From assembly GCA_032158295.1 (NCBI GenBank), contig CM063249.1, positions 9,253,195 to 9,317,194 of the forward strand: a DNA stretch of 64,000 nt. Reading direction: 5' to 3'. This DNA is from Pycnopodia helianthoides (lineage: Eukaryota > Echinodermata > Asteroidea > Forcipulatida > Asteriidae). Positions 22,801 to 33,600 of the stretch are shown here, one piece after another (within the stretch, counting starts at the first letter, position 1; each line of letters begins with the position of its first letter). The notes beneath the pieces are model-generated. The model saw nothing but the letters and a program-made list of their open reading frames with translations, did not search any database and was not told where the DNA came from. The position numbers were made by a program, and so were the translations under genes.

Positions 22801-25800
22801 TTGCTCATGATGTACCGGTACACTGTTAAGCTCTCCACATGCAGAAGTGTGCAGGGCTGAGCGGTCTAGCACACCGGACTCAATTTTGGTATTCTAATCA
22901 GCCTGGTCAAGACACTTGTGCCCTTGAGCAAGACACTTAAGCATTATTGCTTAGTCCTTCGGATGGGACGTAAAGCTGCTGGTCTTGTGTGTTATGTAAT
23001 GCACAGAAAAGAACCCAGTGCATTTATTGTTAAGGTAGGAGGTTTGCCCCGGTGTTTTCTGGCATGGTTGGCTGCATTTTTGCGTCACAGCACCTTGCAA
23101 AAACCTACCAAGGAGCTATTTGAAATGGGTCCCGTCTTCATAACTCTGCACACAATAACTCTTCATAACTCCCCATCTGTGGCAGATACCTGTGCTTTTT
23201 TAAGTGTTCATCATTATCATTGTTATTATTAGGCTAATCACCTACCTCATGCATGAGTCTTTCTCTTGCTTGTCTTTCTCTTTCCCACTCTCCTTCTCTC
23301 TTCTGCCACTCCCTGGCTGCTTCATCCCTGCAAGAATAACAAACAATCAGCTGGGCCCAATTTCATGGAGCTGCTTAACTTCCTTCAGCACAAAAAGTAG
23401 CAAAGCACAATCAAATTATGCTGATCAGAATAAGGTTACCTGCCAAAACATCATTCCACATGTACCACTTGTGGCAGGTATCCCGCTAAACTACGCTTTG
23501 CAGAACATCTAGGTCAAAATAATTTGGTGTGGAGGGACAAAGGAGAAGAGGATATCAGAGGATTGGAGTAAAAAAGGTCTGGGGGAGTAAGGGTCGAGAC
23601 TGCCATGTCAATGTGTCTGTTTGAAATCTCATGAAAGTCACTACTGGGTGGAATCTCATGAAGGTATGCTTTATACTGAAGACTTACTTGTACAGCATAT
23701 CGAGTTCTGCTTCCCGAGCCTTCTCTAGCTTCAGCTGCTCTTCTACAACCTGTTTCATCCATGCTGCATCCGCCTTGGCTTGCTCTCGTCTCGTTGTCTG
23801 TATCTGCTGATCTTCTGACGCCTTCTCGACTAAAGCAACAAGAATTTTACGGTCTAGTTCCTGTTCAAATTAAACAACAATCAAGACTGTAATGCACTGC
23901 AACTGTCTGACTAAGAATGGCTTTGGCAGTGGCTGCGGCTGGATCGCTGAAAAGTCCTACGCTTCAACATTGTCCGCTGCAGCAAACAGCCATAGCCATC
24001 CCCAAAGTGACTTGATTTGGACGAGGCTTTACTATCTTTAACCCTTTCATGCACCATTTATTTTAGTGATAAATTGATCATATGGACATATTAACTGTGT
24101 CCTCAATTTTTGCAAATCGCGGCACCTTAAAAAACTGGTCAAGTTAGCGCCCTCAAAAGTCCTCTTTCCCATTCTGAAAACTGTGTGGCCGTGGGATCTT
24201 TAGTTTTTTGTTTTACAACTATTTTTCTGCAGGGATTTAAATCGGTCGCAAGTGACCAGTCGGCGCGTGAAAAAGTTAAGGTGGTTTTTGCGAATTTTCC
24301 ATTCATCAAAAGCACCAGTCCAGGGCTCAAATTTGGTGAACAAAATCAACGAGACAATATGGCTTGTAGCTCAAAATTCTTACTGGACCTGACTTAAGCA
24401 GGCTTTTAAAATTTGTGCAGGTTAGTTAAAGGAACATTACAGAATTGGTAAGAAAAAAAAATTGTAAAATATACCTTTTGATCACAGATTTACATAAAAC
24501 TTACATGGTCTAATGATGATGATAGTAGAAAACATCCCTTGAAATATTTCTGTCTGAAATGCCATATTTTTTGAGAAATGAATAAACTAATTTTCCGATT
24601 GGAGTTTATCGCTCAGTGAGCGTTTTATTCATTTTTTTGAATCTATTATGATTTCATGCAAATGTGTAATAAGTTTTTCACTATTTTCTCGTGACCCAGA
24701 TGGCCGATCGATCTCAAACTTCTACAGGTTTGTCAGTTTATGTATATGGTGGATTACATAATGTGCTTACAGCAACTGTTTTGTTAGCAAAAACATTTCT
24801 GTAATGTTCCTTAAACACACATGTCTAGCGTACAAGACTGGGGACTTGTCCAGCACTATGAAGCGGAAATCACACGCTCAGTACAAAATCTGCCGTTAAG
24901 CAGCTTTATGAAATTGGGCCCTGGTCCCAGGCCTCAATCCTCTTAAAACCTTCCATGCTCAAGTTTACTCACCAAAGCTTCCTGGACCTCTTTAGCCCTT
25001 CGTCTTAGCTGAGCCTTGTACTGTCTGGTCAACGCTCGAGCCATCTGGGACTTCTTTCGCTGTTCTTCCATGGCTCGTCGCTCCTCGTCAAGCTTGTCTA
25101 GTTCCCATTGCTGTCTCAAGAGGGCGTCCTGCTCATTTTTTAATCTCTCCGCCTGTCAAGATCCCCCAAAATTAGAGAAATTATAAATTGACTTGGGTGA
25201 AGATGTATGTGATGTGATAATGCAAAAGCTTCTGTGTCAAGAATAAGTATCACCTGAAAAACTGGATAAAGGCCTGGGTGTACTAATGACAATCAGTGTT
25301 GACCAACAACTTTTAAAGAATTATATGAATGAAAGTTGAACCTGACAATATGTTGTAACGATAACTACATACCACAATGTACAGAATCTCTTTTCAGTCA
25401 TGTGGTTTAGGGAAAATATAACCAGTGGTTTAATCTAATGCTGTGAACAGTTTTCTGTGTTGATTTCATCTGGAGACTATCATGCTTTAACTAGAATGTG
25501 GAGGCACAGATAATGCAGAGATACATTTGTTTGCGTTTTGGAGTTAAAATGCAGGCAAAGGTACTATGTACATGTAATGGAACTGACAAGAACTCTAGAT
25601 GACCTAGATGACCTAGGACCTACGACATGGGTTTATGACTATATACCTCTGCCTCTCTCTGTCTCAACTCATTCACTTGATCCTTAAGTTGTTCTGCTAA
25701 TTGCTTCTCCTCCTGCAGCTTGGACTCCTGAGACTGCCGTTCCTTTTCCAGGAAGGCCAATCGGTCCTCCTCCATCCGACTGTCCACGCGTTTCTGTTCC

Positions 25801-28800
25801 TTACGAGCCGTTTCCATTTGCTCCCTGTGGGAATCTACTTGCTCTCCCCAGCCATGAACAACATGCTTCTTGTGCATCTCATTCTCAATCTGTGAATAAC
25901 AAGAACAAAACACAAGGAAAGAGAAAATACTCAATTTGTGGCTGAATACCCAGAGCAAGCCTCACACATATTTGAACAATGGGCCCTGTTGACTGAACAA
26001 TGGGCCATGTTGATGCACACACATTATTTTTGTCACAAGGTTTCCCAAAGTGTTTGAATATTCAGGCCAAATGCACAGTCTTCTTAAGAATAAACAGGGC
26101 TTTAAAAGTTTTCTGTTGTATTAAAAAAAGGGTTCAAGGATTCTGCAGCAAGAGTAATTATTCTCACTTATAAGTTGTTAGTGCGCCTCTTGGTACCCCT
26201 CCTACACACTGGTACCACAGACTGCCATAAAGTACTATACTTTCCAGGCTAGCATTGGGTTCGCAGGTGTCTCTAGTTTCTACAGCTGGTATTATCAGGA
26301 AACCCCATGGCTTGTGTACTGTGGACTCTCTAGTCTCCTGTTGAGTTTTGTGGCACGGACCAGTTGGGCAGTAGAGTATACCGATAGTATTAGCTTAAAA
26401 AATTTCTGCAAACAAACACAGTGCTAGTTCATATAAATCTTGATTCTTGGGTCTTACCTTTCTTAAGTCAGGGTTGTTCTGTTTCCAATGATCATACAGC
26501 TTATGGTCAGCTATCTAAAAATATTAACATTAAGAAAGTAAGAGATCTTCTTATCCCTACTTTAGAAAAACAAAATGAGTTACTGGGCGACAAACAAGGT
26601 TTCACAAGGCACCTTAGATCAAAATATGGGAATCATCTTCACTGCTTACCAGCATGCGATGTCACAAAATAAATCACAATTGTGATGATAAAGACCTAAA
26701 CCGATTAAAAAATGTACCTTAATTATTTCATAAAAACCCCTCTTTCAAAACATGCTTTTGGGTTTCACTAAATTCTTATGTATTGACGTCATCACGCCAC
26801 CATCTTAGAGGTAAAACAATGAGGGAATGGACGCATATCTATGTATTATGTAAACGAGGCGTTAAGGATTGGCCAACGAGCAACCTTCTTGTGACCTCCA
26901 ACTGAGGGCGCGCTACTCAAACAACGTCATGTGCATAATGTATATTGGTACATTACATTATTCTTAGCAATTAGGATTATTGCAGTAGATTTCTTCCCTT
27001 AAGATAATCTCAGCACTTTTTGAAGTCCTGTTTATTTCATTTTTTTAAATTCAGTAACAAATGACAGGGGAAACTGACTGGGTAAATTTAATTCAATTTT
27101 GGGTGAGTAAAGACAAATTGACTAGGATGGGATTTGAAGCTAGACCTCTGGATTAATGTGACGGCGCTCTACCAACTGAGCTATCTAGCCCTTTGACGGT
27201 AGTCTCCCTATTTGTCAATCTTTGTTCGGGGGTGCCAGTCAGAAGCCATCCGTGTAGCCACGGATCACACCCAAGTTTAGGATACAACTTGGGAAGGGGC
27301 AGTACAGGGATCACCTTATGGAGATGCGACTTCTTATTTCAAATATCAAGTAATAAACCACAAGAATCGTTTTTTTGTTCACCTCTTTCCTGGCAGATTC
27401 TTTTCTGGTTTTGAGTTCATCAGTCCGACCTCTCATGTCCTTGAGTCGTTCATAGTTTCCAGGTGACAGACCCTTCAGTTCTGCCTCATAGCCGTCTCTC
27501 TCTGCATCTAACAGTTGCTTCAGTTTATTCCTACGAGCTTGCAGTTTTAATGTCTTTATCTCACGCTCATCACGTTTCTTGTAAGCATCCATACTGGGGG
27601 GTTTTCCCAGGAAAGAACAAATTTAAAAATGAGAATTGATGTATTCCTTCACCTGCAGAATGGATTCTGAAATACATAATTAATCATGGCCACAAAACAT
27701 TACAGGCCTGGAATTCCAGTTTCATTTCACAAATATGGATTTTTCACTGGAAAATCTAGAGTCTATTCCAACACTTTGAAGGGACACCAAGGCCAAGACT
27801 GGATCAACAGATGCCATGGGTTCTCCATGATTCAATCCCTTTTGTAAGACACAAACTTTCACATATGAACAGTGTAATAAAATGAACCTCAGCAAAGACT
27901 TCCTCCCACCCCCACAAAAAAAGGAACAAATGAGAAAAAAGAAAAGAAAAAATTGAGACTAAAGTAAATAAAAGAAAGTAACTATAACTAAAGTTTGTTG
28001 AATAAGTTGTAAATAAGCCATATTGCAAAGTAAATTTGAATAATGTCTGGTGCAAAGACTTTGCTTAGTCAAAAGTGACAACTTAAAATCTGACTTCCTC
28101 AGACTAGAGACTCATATCACATGATGGTACCACTATAGAAGAAAGTACACAGCATCTTTGACCACTTGTGACTTGACCTCAAAGAAATTGCCCCTAAAAA
28201 TGATTGACCTTTCCATGGGTTGGTTGACTGACTTATGTGATTGTTGAAAATAAGAGGTCTAGGACTGTAATTAGTGGCGATAGTCGTAACCCTCCCTCCT
28301 CCCGGCGGCCCCAGACCGGAGGGTTACGAGACAACTAATGTAAAGAATCAGCCAATTTGCACTAGTCACTAGATTTGCCAAATTTTTACCACTTTCAAAA
28401 ATCATGGACACACATTTTAAGATTAAGAACACGAATTTGATGTTCAGTGTGTAATGAATCTATTCATAACACTCAAAACATCATTGAGAAAATATTTTGA
28501 AGAAAAAACAAACAAAAACTTACCAGAGACTGACCGAAATGTACATGAACCGAACTAGACTGTAAGTGTAACAAGTTTTTTCCAATGATTTACCACTAGA
28601 AAAAAACTGTTAATATACAGAGTGATTTTTTGCTTGCATACCTGTGTTGAAATGACTGGTCAGATGTCCATGCTCTCTGTTTGGTGCTGTTGACATCAGA
28701 GTTCTTGAAGTATTGAGCATTGCTTCCCCACTGGTCTCTAAAGTCAGCTTCATGAGTGCGTCTGCTTACCATTGACCTCTCTTGTATGTTCTTATAGCGG

Positions 28801-28835
28801 GACGTCCAGTAGGCTGGCATTGTTGGCAGCGCCAT
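19843..28835 (-). CDS. TCHP: Trichoplein keratin filament-binding protein, complete
   Basis: Coding exons on the minus strand: 28835-28642, 27593-27383, 26514-26458, 25889-25647, 25152-24973, 23860-23688, 23327-23246, 22566-22381, 21177-21034 and 19890-19843. They join in frame to 505 residues (human about 498). The N-terminus [14 protein letters not shown] and [15 protein letters not shown] match trichoplein closely. Further marks are [62 protein letters not shown] and the ending GFQPK plus SAWD. From about residue 70 onward it is nearly all charged heptad coiled coil, covering the trichohyalin/plectin homology region. Known family roles: centriole/basal-body scaffold that restrains ciliogenesis through Aurora A, and keratin binding in vertebrates. 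The last exon, 15 codons, was chosen because donor AAG/GTAAAG and acceptor TTTTTCAG restore a family-like end. Confidence 0.92.
19975..20118. repeat. Short inverted-repeat element in TCHP intron 9
   Basis: ATGGTGGACAC (about 20019) mirrors GTGTCCGCCAT near 20100, and inner GGTTTGGGTA pairs with ACACCCAAACC. Non-coding. Confidence 0.6.
20405..20760. repeat. (ATA)n-ended SINE-like repeat, copy 2
   Basis: ATAATAATAACAATGATAAT leads into ACAGCGCCTCAGAACAG and later GCAGGTTGTTCCAAAGTTTA, the same order of blocks as at 4247-4540. It lies in TCHP intron 9. Confidence 0.55.
20809..21007. repeat. GGGCCCAATT family element, 27 bp downstream of TCHP exon 9 donor
   Basis: Ends: GGGCCCAATTAAAACAGAGC and GCAATTCTGTGAAATTGGGA. 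The interior has GGTACTTTGGCCGGTAACC and CTCAGCTAGTTTTTTTGC, shared in part with 33374-33555 (TGGATGGTAACC, GCTTAGCTACTTTTTGTGC). If the exon 9 donor were not used, translation would run into this element and stop at 20980. Confidence 0.8.
21935..22315. repeat. Inverted-repeat element with CACGAGCG-type arms, copy 2
   Basis: TTATCACACTCGCGCTCGTG followed by GAATACGGAAAAATA (about 22165-22199) is inverted near 22275-22310 (CGTATTCCACTCACGC, then TTGTGTGATAACTT). Between the arms lies a second palindrome, CCAACTCGGCC and GGCCTCGTTGG. The modules match 5215-5800. It lies in TCHP intron 8. Confidence 0.8.
22855..23232 (+). repeat. tRNA-derived SINE with (ATT)n tail
   Basis: The head GGCTGAGCGGTCTAGCACAC followed by CGGACTCAA resembles a class II (Leu/Ser) tRNA 5' half with an A box. 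The body has CCCTTGAGCAAGACACTTAA and CCTTCGGATGGGACGTAAAG. The tail ends ATCATTATCATTGTTATTAT. It stands in plus orientation in TCHP intron 7, and its tail ends about 14 bases from exon 7. Confidence 0.8.
23353..23500. repeat. GGGCCCAATTTCATGG family element, partial
   Basis: GGGCCCAATTTCATGGAGCT is followed by GCTTAACTTCCTTCAGCAC and AAGGTTACCTGCC, as in other copies; the right terminal repeat is poor or missing. It begins about 25 bases upstream (minus strand) of the exon 7 acceptor. Confidence 0.65.
24318..24400. repeat. Fragment related to element 7363-7740
   Basis: CAGGGCTCAAATTTGGTG, then GGCTTGTAGCTCAAAATTCT and TACTGGACC parallel GGGCTCGAATTTGGGG, ACTTGTATCTCAAAATG and TACTGGACC at 7363. 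One end only. Confidence 0.5.
24425..24815 (-). repeat. TTAAAGG-type element in TCHP intron 5
   Basis: Ends TTAAAGGAACATTACAGAAT and TTCTGTAATGTTCCTTAA form an inverted repeat closing on TTAA. The inner stretch CACTATTTTCTCGTGACC is the reverse complement of GGTCACGAGAAAATAGTG in the member at 34631, so the two copies are in opposite orientation. Confidence 0.85.
26772..26946. repeat. TGACGTCA family inverted-repeat element, copy 1 (TCHP intron 2)
   Basis: TTCTTATGTATTGACGTCAT and ACGTCATGTGCATAATG are the diverged ends. The interior CACGCCACCATCTTAGAGGT and GACCTCCAACTGAGGGCGC match the copies at 35936-36110 and, more loosely, 32821-32990. Confidence 0.85.
27062..27366 (-). repeat. tRNA-headed SINE-like element, copy 2 (TCHP intron 2)
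   Basis: On the minus strand this reads TATTTGAAATAAGAAGTCGC, then TGGCTTCTGACTGGCACC, then GGGCTAGATAGCTCAGTTGG with an A box, then TAGCTTCAAATCCCATCC as a degraded B box. The tRNA part covers 27121-27192. The order matches copy 1 at 1038-1290. Its edge lies about 17 bases from the exon 2 donor at 27383. Confidence 0.82.
28283..28329. repeat. Small hairpin in TCHP intron 1
   Basis: CGTAACCCTCC and GGAGGGTTACG pair around a GC-rich loop of about 24 bases. The GC content is unlike the surroundings. Confidence 0.7.
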
Positions 28836-28917
28836 TTCAGAAAACTACCCTTCTCTATTCAGAACTAAAGAAACGTGATATTCAAACAATGTTAAATGTA
28901 GGCTATGCACTAGTATA

Positions 28918-29080
28918 CAAATATTGACTGCTTCGAGTGGCATAGTAAAACTAGTCACTCGAGGTGATCCCCGGAGCAGCCTATCTTCCCGAGGCGAAGC
29001 CGAGGGAAGATAGGCGGCTCCGGGGATCACCGAGAGTGACTAGTTTTACTACGCCACGAGACAAAGCAGTCAATATTTTT
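28918..29080. repeat. Long near-perfect palindrome upstream of TCHP
   Basis: Arms of about 75 bases run from CAAATATTGACTGCTTCGAG to its inverse ending AAGCAGTCAATATTT, through GGTGATCCCCGGAGC and GGCTCCGGGGATCACC, to a centre at CCGAGGCGAAGCCGAGG. The two arms match nearly throughout apart from a few mismatches. The outer motif is the same as at 7171 and 8358. It begins about 83 bases upstream of the TCHP start codon. Confidence 0.95.
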
Positions 29081-29269
29081 TTATAACACTTCTTCCTTTG
29101 ATTCTATCTGTATACTTTAATAAAATTAATTCACACAAACTTTACGCACGTGGCAATCAATCGTCAAACAAGAACTGTAAAATCTTACGTTGAAATACCG
29201 AGTTTTGACAAAATAAGAGGGTGTACCAGACTACTGCTGTTACGTTCGTTCTCTAAACCGTATTTCAAG

Positions 29270-29545
29270 TGCACATATTTTTTTCATTACACCGGGTTCG
29301 AGGTTGTCAAGCAGCTCGTTTAAATCAATGTTTGAAGTCAATGTAGTCAGGGTACCAGGGTATCCATGCACTAGCCACTAGTACATCGGTCGCTAGGCTA
29401 TCGTTGAATAGTACATCGGCGGCCGTGTGATAGTACCGCGCGGTTTCCGCGCGGTTTCTAGTAAAACTAAGACATATCATGTGACGCGCTCTAAACCAAT
29501 CAAAAGGCAGAAAATTTGTAATGGGTGTTATAATATTGGGTGAGC
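29270..29545. repeat. Flank of the palindrome family
   Basis: ACTAAGACATATCATGTGAC, GCGCTCTAAACCAATCAAAA and GGCAGAAAATTTGTAATGGG match the reverse complement of 6860-6960 (CTTTTGATTGGTTTAAAGCG, CACATGATATGTCTTATTTG). Together with 28918-29080 it makes a second copy of the outer element at 6840-8430. Confidence 0.7.
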
Positions 29546-30628
29546 TATTTGAAAACCAACTTCCCCCAGCATTCACACCAACATGACCAACGCATCTTGG
29601 GACAGCCGACCCGGAACTACTTTCATTTTGTGAGTACCTCCGTGGATTCACAAAAAGATCGTTAAATAATTATTATCAAGGTAAAACTGCAACGTAAAAT
29701 TATTCTACGAGCACTCGCTGATACAAAATTATCCATCTTCGAATATAAAAATACTACTGCTCACAAAGTGGCTGTTTAAAGGATGAAAATGTGTGTCAAA
29801 CTTCCTGAAAGTGCCCCACTGAATTACAAACAAGAAGTAGGTTCAACTGTGGCGTAAGGTTAAACATTCTTTCGGGTATATTATAATTATAGACAAAATA
29901 AAAATAACATTGAATCTATTAGTATTTTCTATTTGAATCTAAACAAAGTCATGAAGTTGAAACAATGTTTGTCAGTTTGTTGTTTTTATTGGACAGCCGC
30001 CGAAAAACGCGCAGCAAGTAAATGCGCAGCTAAGTACAACTAGCGCAGCCGTTGACAAAGCAAACGGATATACGTCATGAGGCGTGCGCCGTTTTGTAAA
30101 ACATTGCGCTATTTGGAATTTATCTCATTTCAACTTGCACAATTTAAACAATTTAGAAATTCCTATAAAAAAATGCAATGAAATTTGCTTTAAAAATCCA
30201 ATTAAATGACAAAAGTTGACAAATTCTTTCTTTGTTCACTGAAACTAAGTTTTTATACCTTCACATTACCTTGATAAATGAAGAAATTTAAATGTCTGTT
30301 TCAACGGTTCCTCCCAAATTGTGCGAGTGTCAAGTCAACGACGTGACCCGGAATGAAAACTTCGCCAGTTGACATTTAGATATTCGTTTGTTTGTTAACC
30401 AAATTGTTTACTATTAAAACAGATGCTATTAAATTTAAAAAAGGTAAAAAAACACACATTTTAGGGTAATTTTGTGACAAATTATACTTTAAAAATATGT
30501 AACTGCAATATATAGACCTGAGAAAAACGGCCAATTAACCCATTTTTTGATATAGAGTTTTGGTTTTACCAGCGCTGCGGATCAGAGTCAGAAACCCATC
30601 TGCCAACTTCCGGTCTCTTTTATCCAAG
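29546..30628. promoter_or_regulatory. Upstream region of RPL23A
   Basis: No supported coding exon. The last 20 bases, ACTTCCGGTCTCTTTTATCC, hold a pyrimidine run just before the start codon, fitting a 5' terminal oligopyrimidine start site as usual for ribosomal protein genes. No TATA box was noted. The rest is AT-rich and unassigned. Confidence 0.5.
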
Positions 30629-33600
30629 ATGGGGCCCAAAGCTCGCAAGGAAGGTGAACGATTCCCCAAATAATTTCACATTTTCCCCCTTTACAATTTA
30701 AGAAACCTCGATAAAAATTAAGCATTTATATCTTTCTGATGTATTCAATCTAATAGCTTCAAAGTTATACTAATTTTGTTGTTTGTTTTGTAAATAATCA
30801 ATGATTTCGAGGCTTTACGTTAGGTCACGATACACACATGCAATGCATGCCTGGTGCCGTGGCACTGTGCAGTAACGTTGAGGCATTTCAGCGCGTTACA
30901 TCCCAAATGCACAGTACACGGACTATCCACATTCTTTCCGTATCCCCGGCCCTTCATTCACCGTCCTAAGCCTGCCTTACTATCTGGATCGGGTGACACA
31001 TCTTGTTAATGTGTGTGCAACGTGTTGTCACCGTCCATCATGTCCACCATGGTTGTTAAAACTAAATTTTGCGAAAGAAAAACTCAATCAAAGAAAGAGG
31101 CTCTCCCTCTTCATTATGTTCATTCATTTATGCTTCAATCATCAACGCAGGCCAGGCATATTTTGTATAAAATGTATTATTAAAAATAAATGTTAAAACT
31201 CACTACACTACAGTCAGATGAGGAGCATTGGAATTAATTTAAAATACAATTAAAAAGTTTGTCTTCTTTTGCTCAATTTTGCCACTGGCATGATGACGAT
31301 TATTGACTCGACTGGTGGACTTTTCTTTAGATGGGGTACCGTAGGCTTTCTGTTTTAGTAGATAATGTCAATGTAAAGTCGGAGGGGCACTGAACGTGCA
31401 AAGAGACTGTTTTGTCTTTTGAGACTTGTGTTTTAAATTTTGCAGTGAAAAATGTTAGTCTGGTTCTGCGCCATCATTGTGACTTTGAAGTTAGTATTGT
31501 AATTGTATTCATGAAAAGGGAATCCGAATAGGACCATTGTTGGACCCTCAGACTTTGATCTTTATATTGTTAAAATCTTTGGTGGGAGCCACAATTCAGA
31601 AAAAAAGGTAATAAATAATATCATAACATTGGAGTAACAGTTTTTTAAAGAATGATTGTGGGGGATGAAAACAAATAATTGTCTTAGCTAACATTACATA
31701 GTTGGTGAGATGTAGAAAGAAAAAAACACCAAAAATGATGATATAACACCTTATGTCTGCTACTCGTGTGTGTGTGTGTGTGTCGAAGAAGGCGTTAACA
31801 ATTTGCTGCGTAACACATAGTTACTCAAAGAAAGCTGGAGCAGACAAGATATACACTTACCTTCATTCATTGCGTTTTGCTAGTTTAAAATCAAATTTAT
31901 TGAATTGAAAGTAAATATGCTTTGGCATCATCAGGGTCAAAAAGTTAACTGTTTTTGATGGTATTTTGCCCGAGCAATAGTGACTGAACCACAAAAGTCA
32001 CCGGTTTATTCTTCCCTTTCACAGCACTGCGTAAAGCCGGAAAGAAGGGACCTGCACAGACGGAGTCTGCTGCTAAGGTTGAAGCCAGAGCCAAGGCAGA
32101 GGCTAAGGCCAAGGCCAAGAGTGATGCACTCAAGGTAAGAATGAAGGATGATCACTGAAATATGTAAATATGTGGAAGTATGTTTTGATGATCAATCATT
32201 TAAGTTGTTGCAAATCTTTACTCCTTTTTTTGTGCTTTGTAAAAATTAGGGGAATGAACCTATTAGTTTGGTTGGGAGAGATGGGACAATAATTGATAAA
32301 ATTAGTAAGCAGGCCTGGAATTTAATGGAGGCCATGGCCTTTGTTGCCCTGGTCTTAGCTTTGGTGCCCCTTCAAAAGTTTCCCATAGACTTAAGATTTT
32401 GCAATGGAAGTGCCCTTTGCAAAATGAAAATGGCCTTGCCCTTTTGAAGATGAAATTCCAGGTCTGGAAAAGTACAGCCTTTCAAATCATAGCATTATCA
32501 CTTCCAATGTTTCGGTTCACTGCTTAATCTAAAGGTAGGTGTTAAAAATAATTTAACATGATTCTTTGCTTTTTTGGTTAGGCAAAGAAGAGCGTCCTTC
32601 GTGGAGGAATCGGTGTTCGCAAGAGGAAGGTGCGCACACAGGTGACTTTCAGACGGCCCAAGACCCTTAAGACACCCAGGTCCCCCAAGTACCCACGCAA
32701 GAGTGTTCCTACCCGCCCAAAGTGAGTCTTCTGATATATAAAGAATATCTGTGTAAATTCATTTCACTGTGCTCAACGTGATAGTTGAGAACTCATTGTT
32801 CAGCTTGAACCAATTGGTTATGGACCTTATGCACATGACGTCATTTAAGTAGGGCGCCCGCGCCTCGGACAGAAGGTTGCTCATTGGCTCATTCTGGGCG
32901 CTGCCCGTACATAGATGTGCGTTTTCCATTGTTTCATCATCGTGTTACCTCCAAGATGGCGGCTTGTTGACGTCGATGTATAAGGTCCATTAGTGTATGG
33001 AGCAAATCTGATCTTTGATATGAATTTACCTGCAGGCTGGACCAGTTCACCATCATCAAGTACCCTCTGACCACCGAGAGTGCCATGAAGAAGATTGAAG
33101 AGAACAACACGCTGGTCTTCATCACTGCACTCAAGGCCAACAAGTTCCAGATCAAGACAGCCGTCAAGAAGCTGTATGACATCGATGTTTCCAAGGTCAA
33201 CACACTCATCAGGTGAGTATTCATTTATATTCATAGGCGTGAGCTGCCTATGAATATTCATAGGCATGAGCTGTCTATGAATATTCATGGGCATGAGGCA
33301 TCTATGATCTGGACAATAATTCAGGTATTGCACAGGACAAGTAGCAATGTCAAGAGTTGAGCAGTAGTCTGGCCATAAACCCTATTTGATAGAGCTGCTT
33401 AAGCAGAAAATATTGCTGAACATTTTTCTGCTAAGTAAAAATGAGTAGGGTACCAGTCACAAAAGGTACACATGACATAGTATTCTGGATGGTAACCATA
33501 AGTTTGTTGAGCTTAGCTACTTTTTGTGCTTAAGCAGCTCTATGAAATTGGGCCATGATTGAAATACATTACTGACTTGGGGGTGGGTTACCCACGTTAA

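Noticed and set aside
32135..32581. Intronic C/D-box snoRNA in RPL23A, as hosted by vertebrate RPL23A introns
   Set aside because: TTGATGATC resembles a C box, but no CTGA D box at a proper distance and no terminal stem were found; other introns likewise gave nothing convincing.
32881..33333. 150-codon minus-strand open frame
   Set aside because: It is the shadow of RPL23A exon 4 plus the 27-bp repeat and a MITE arm.
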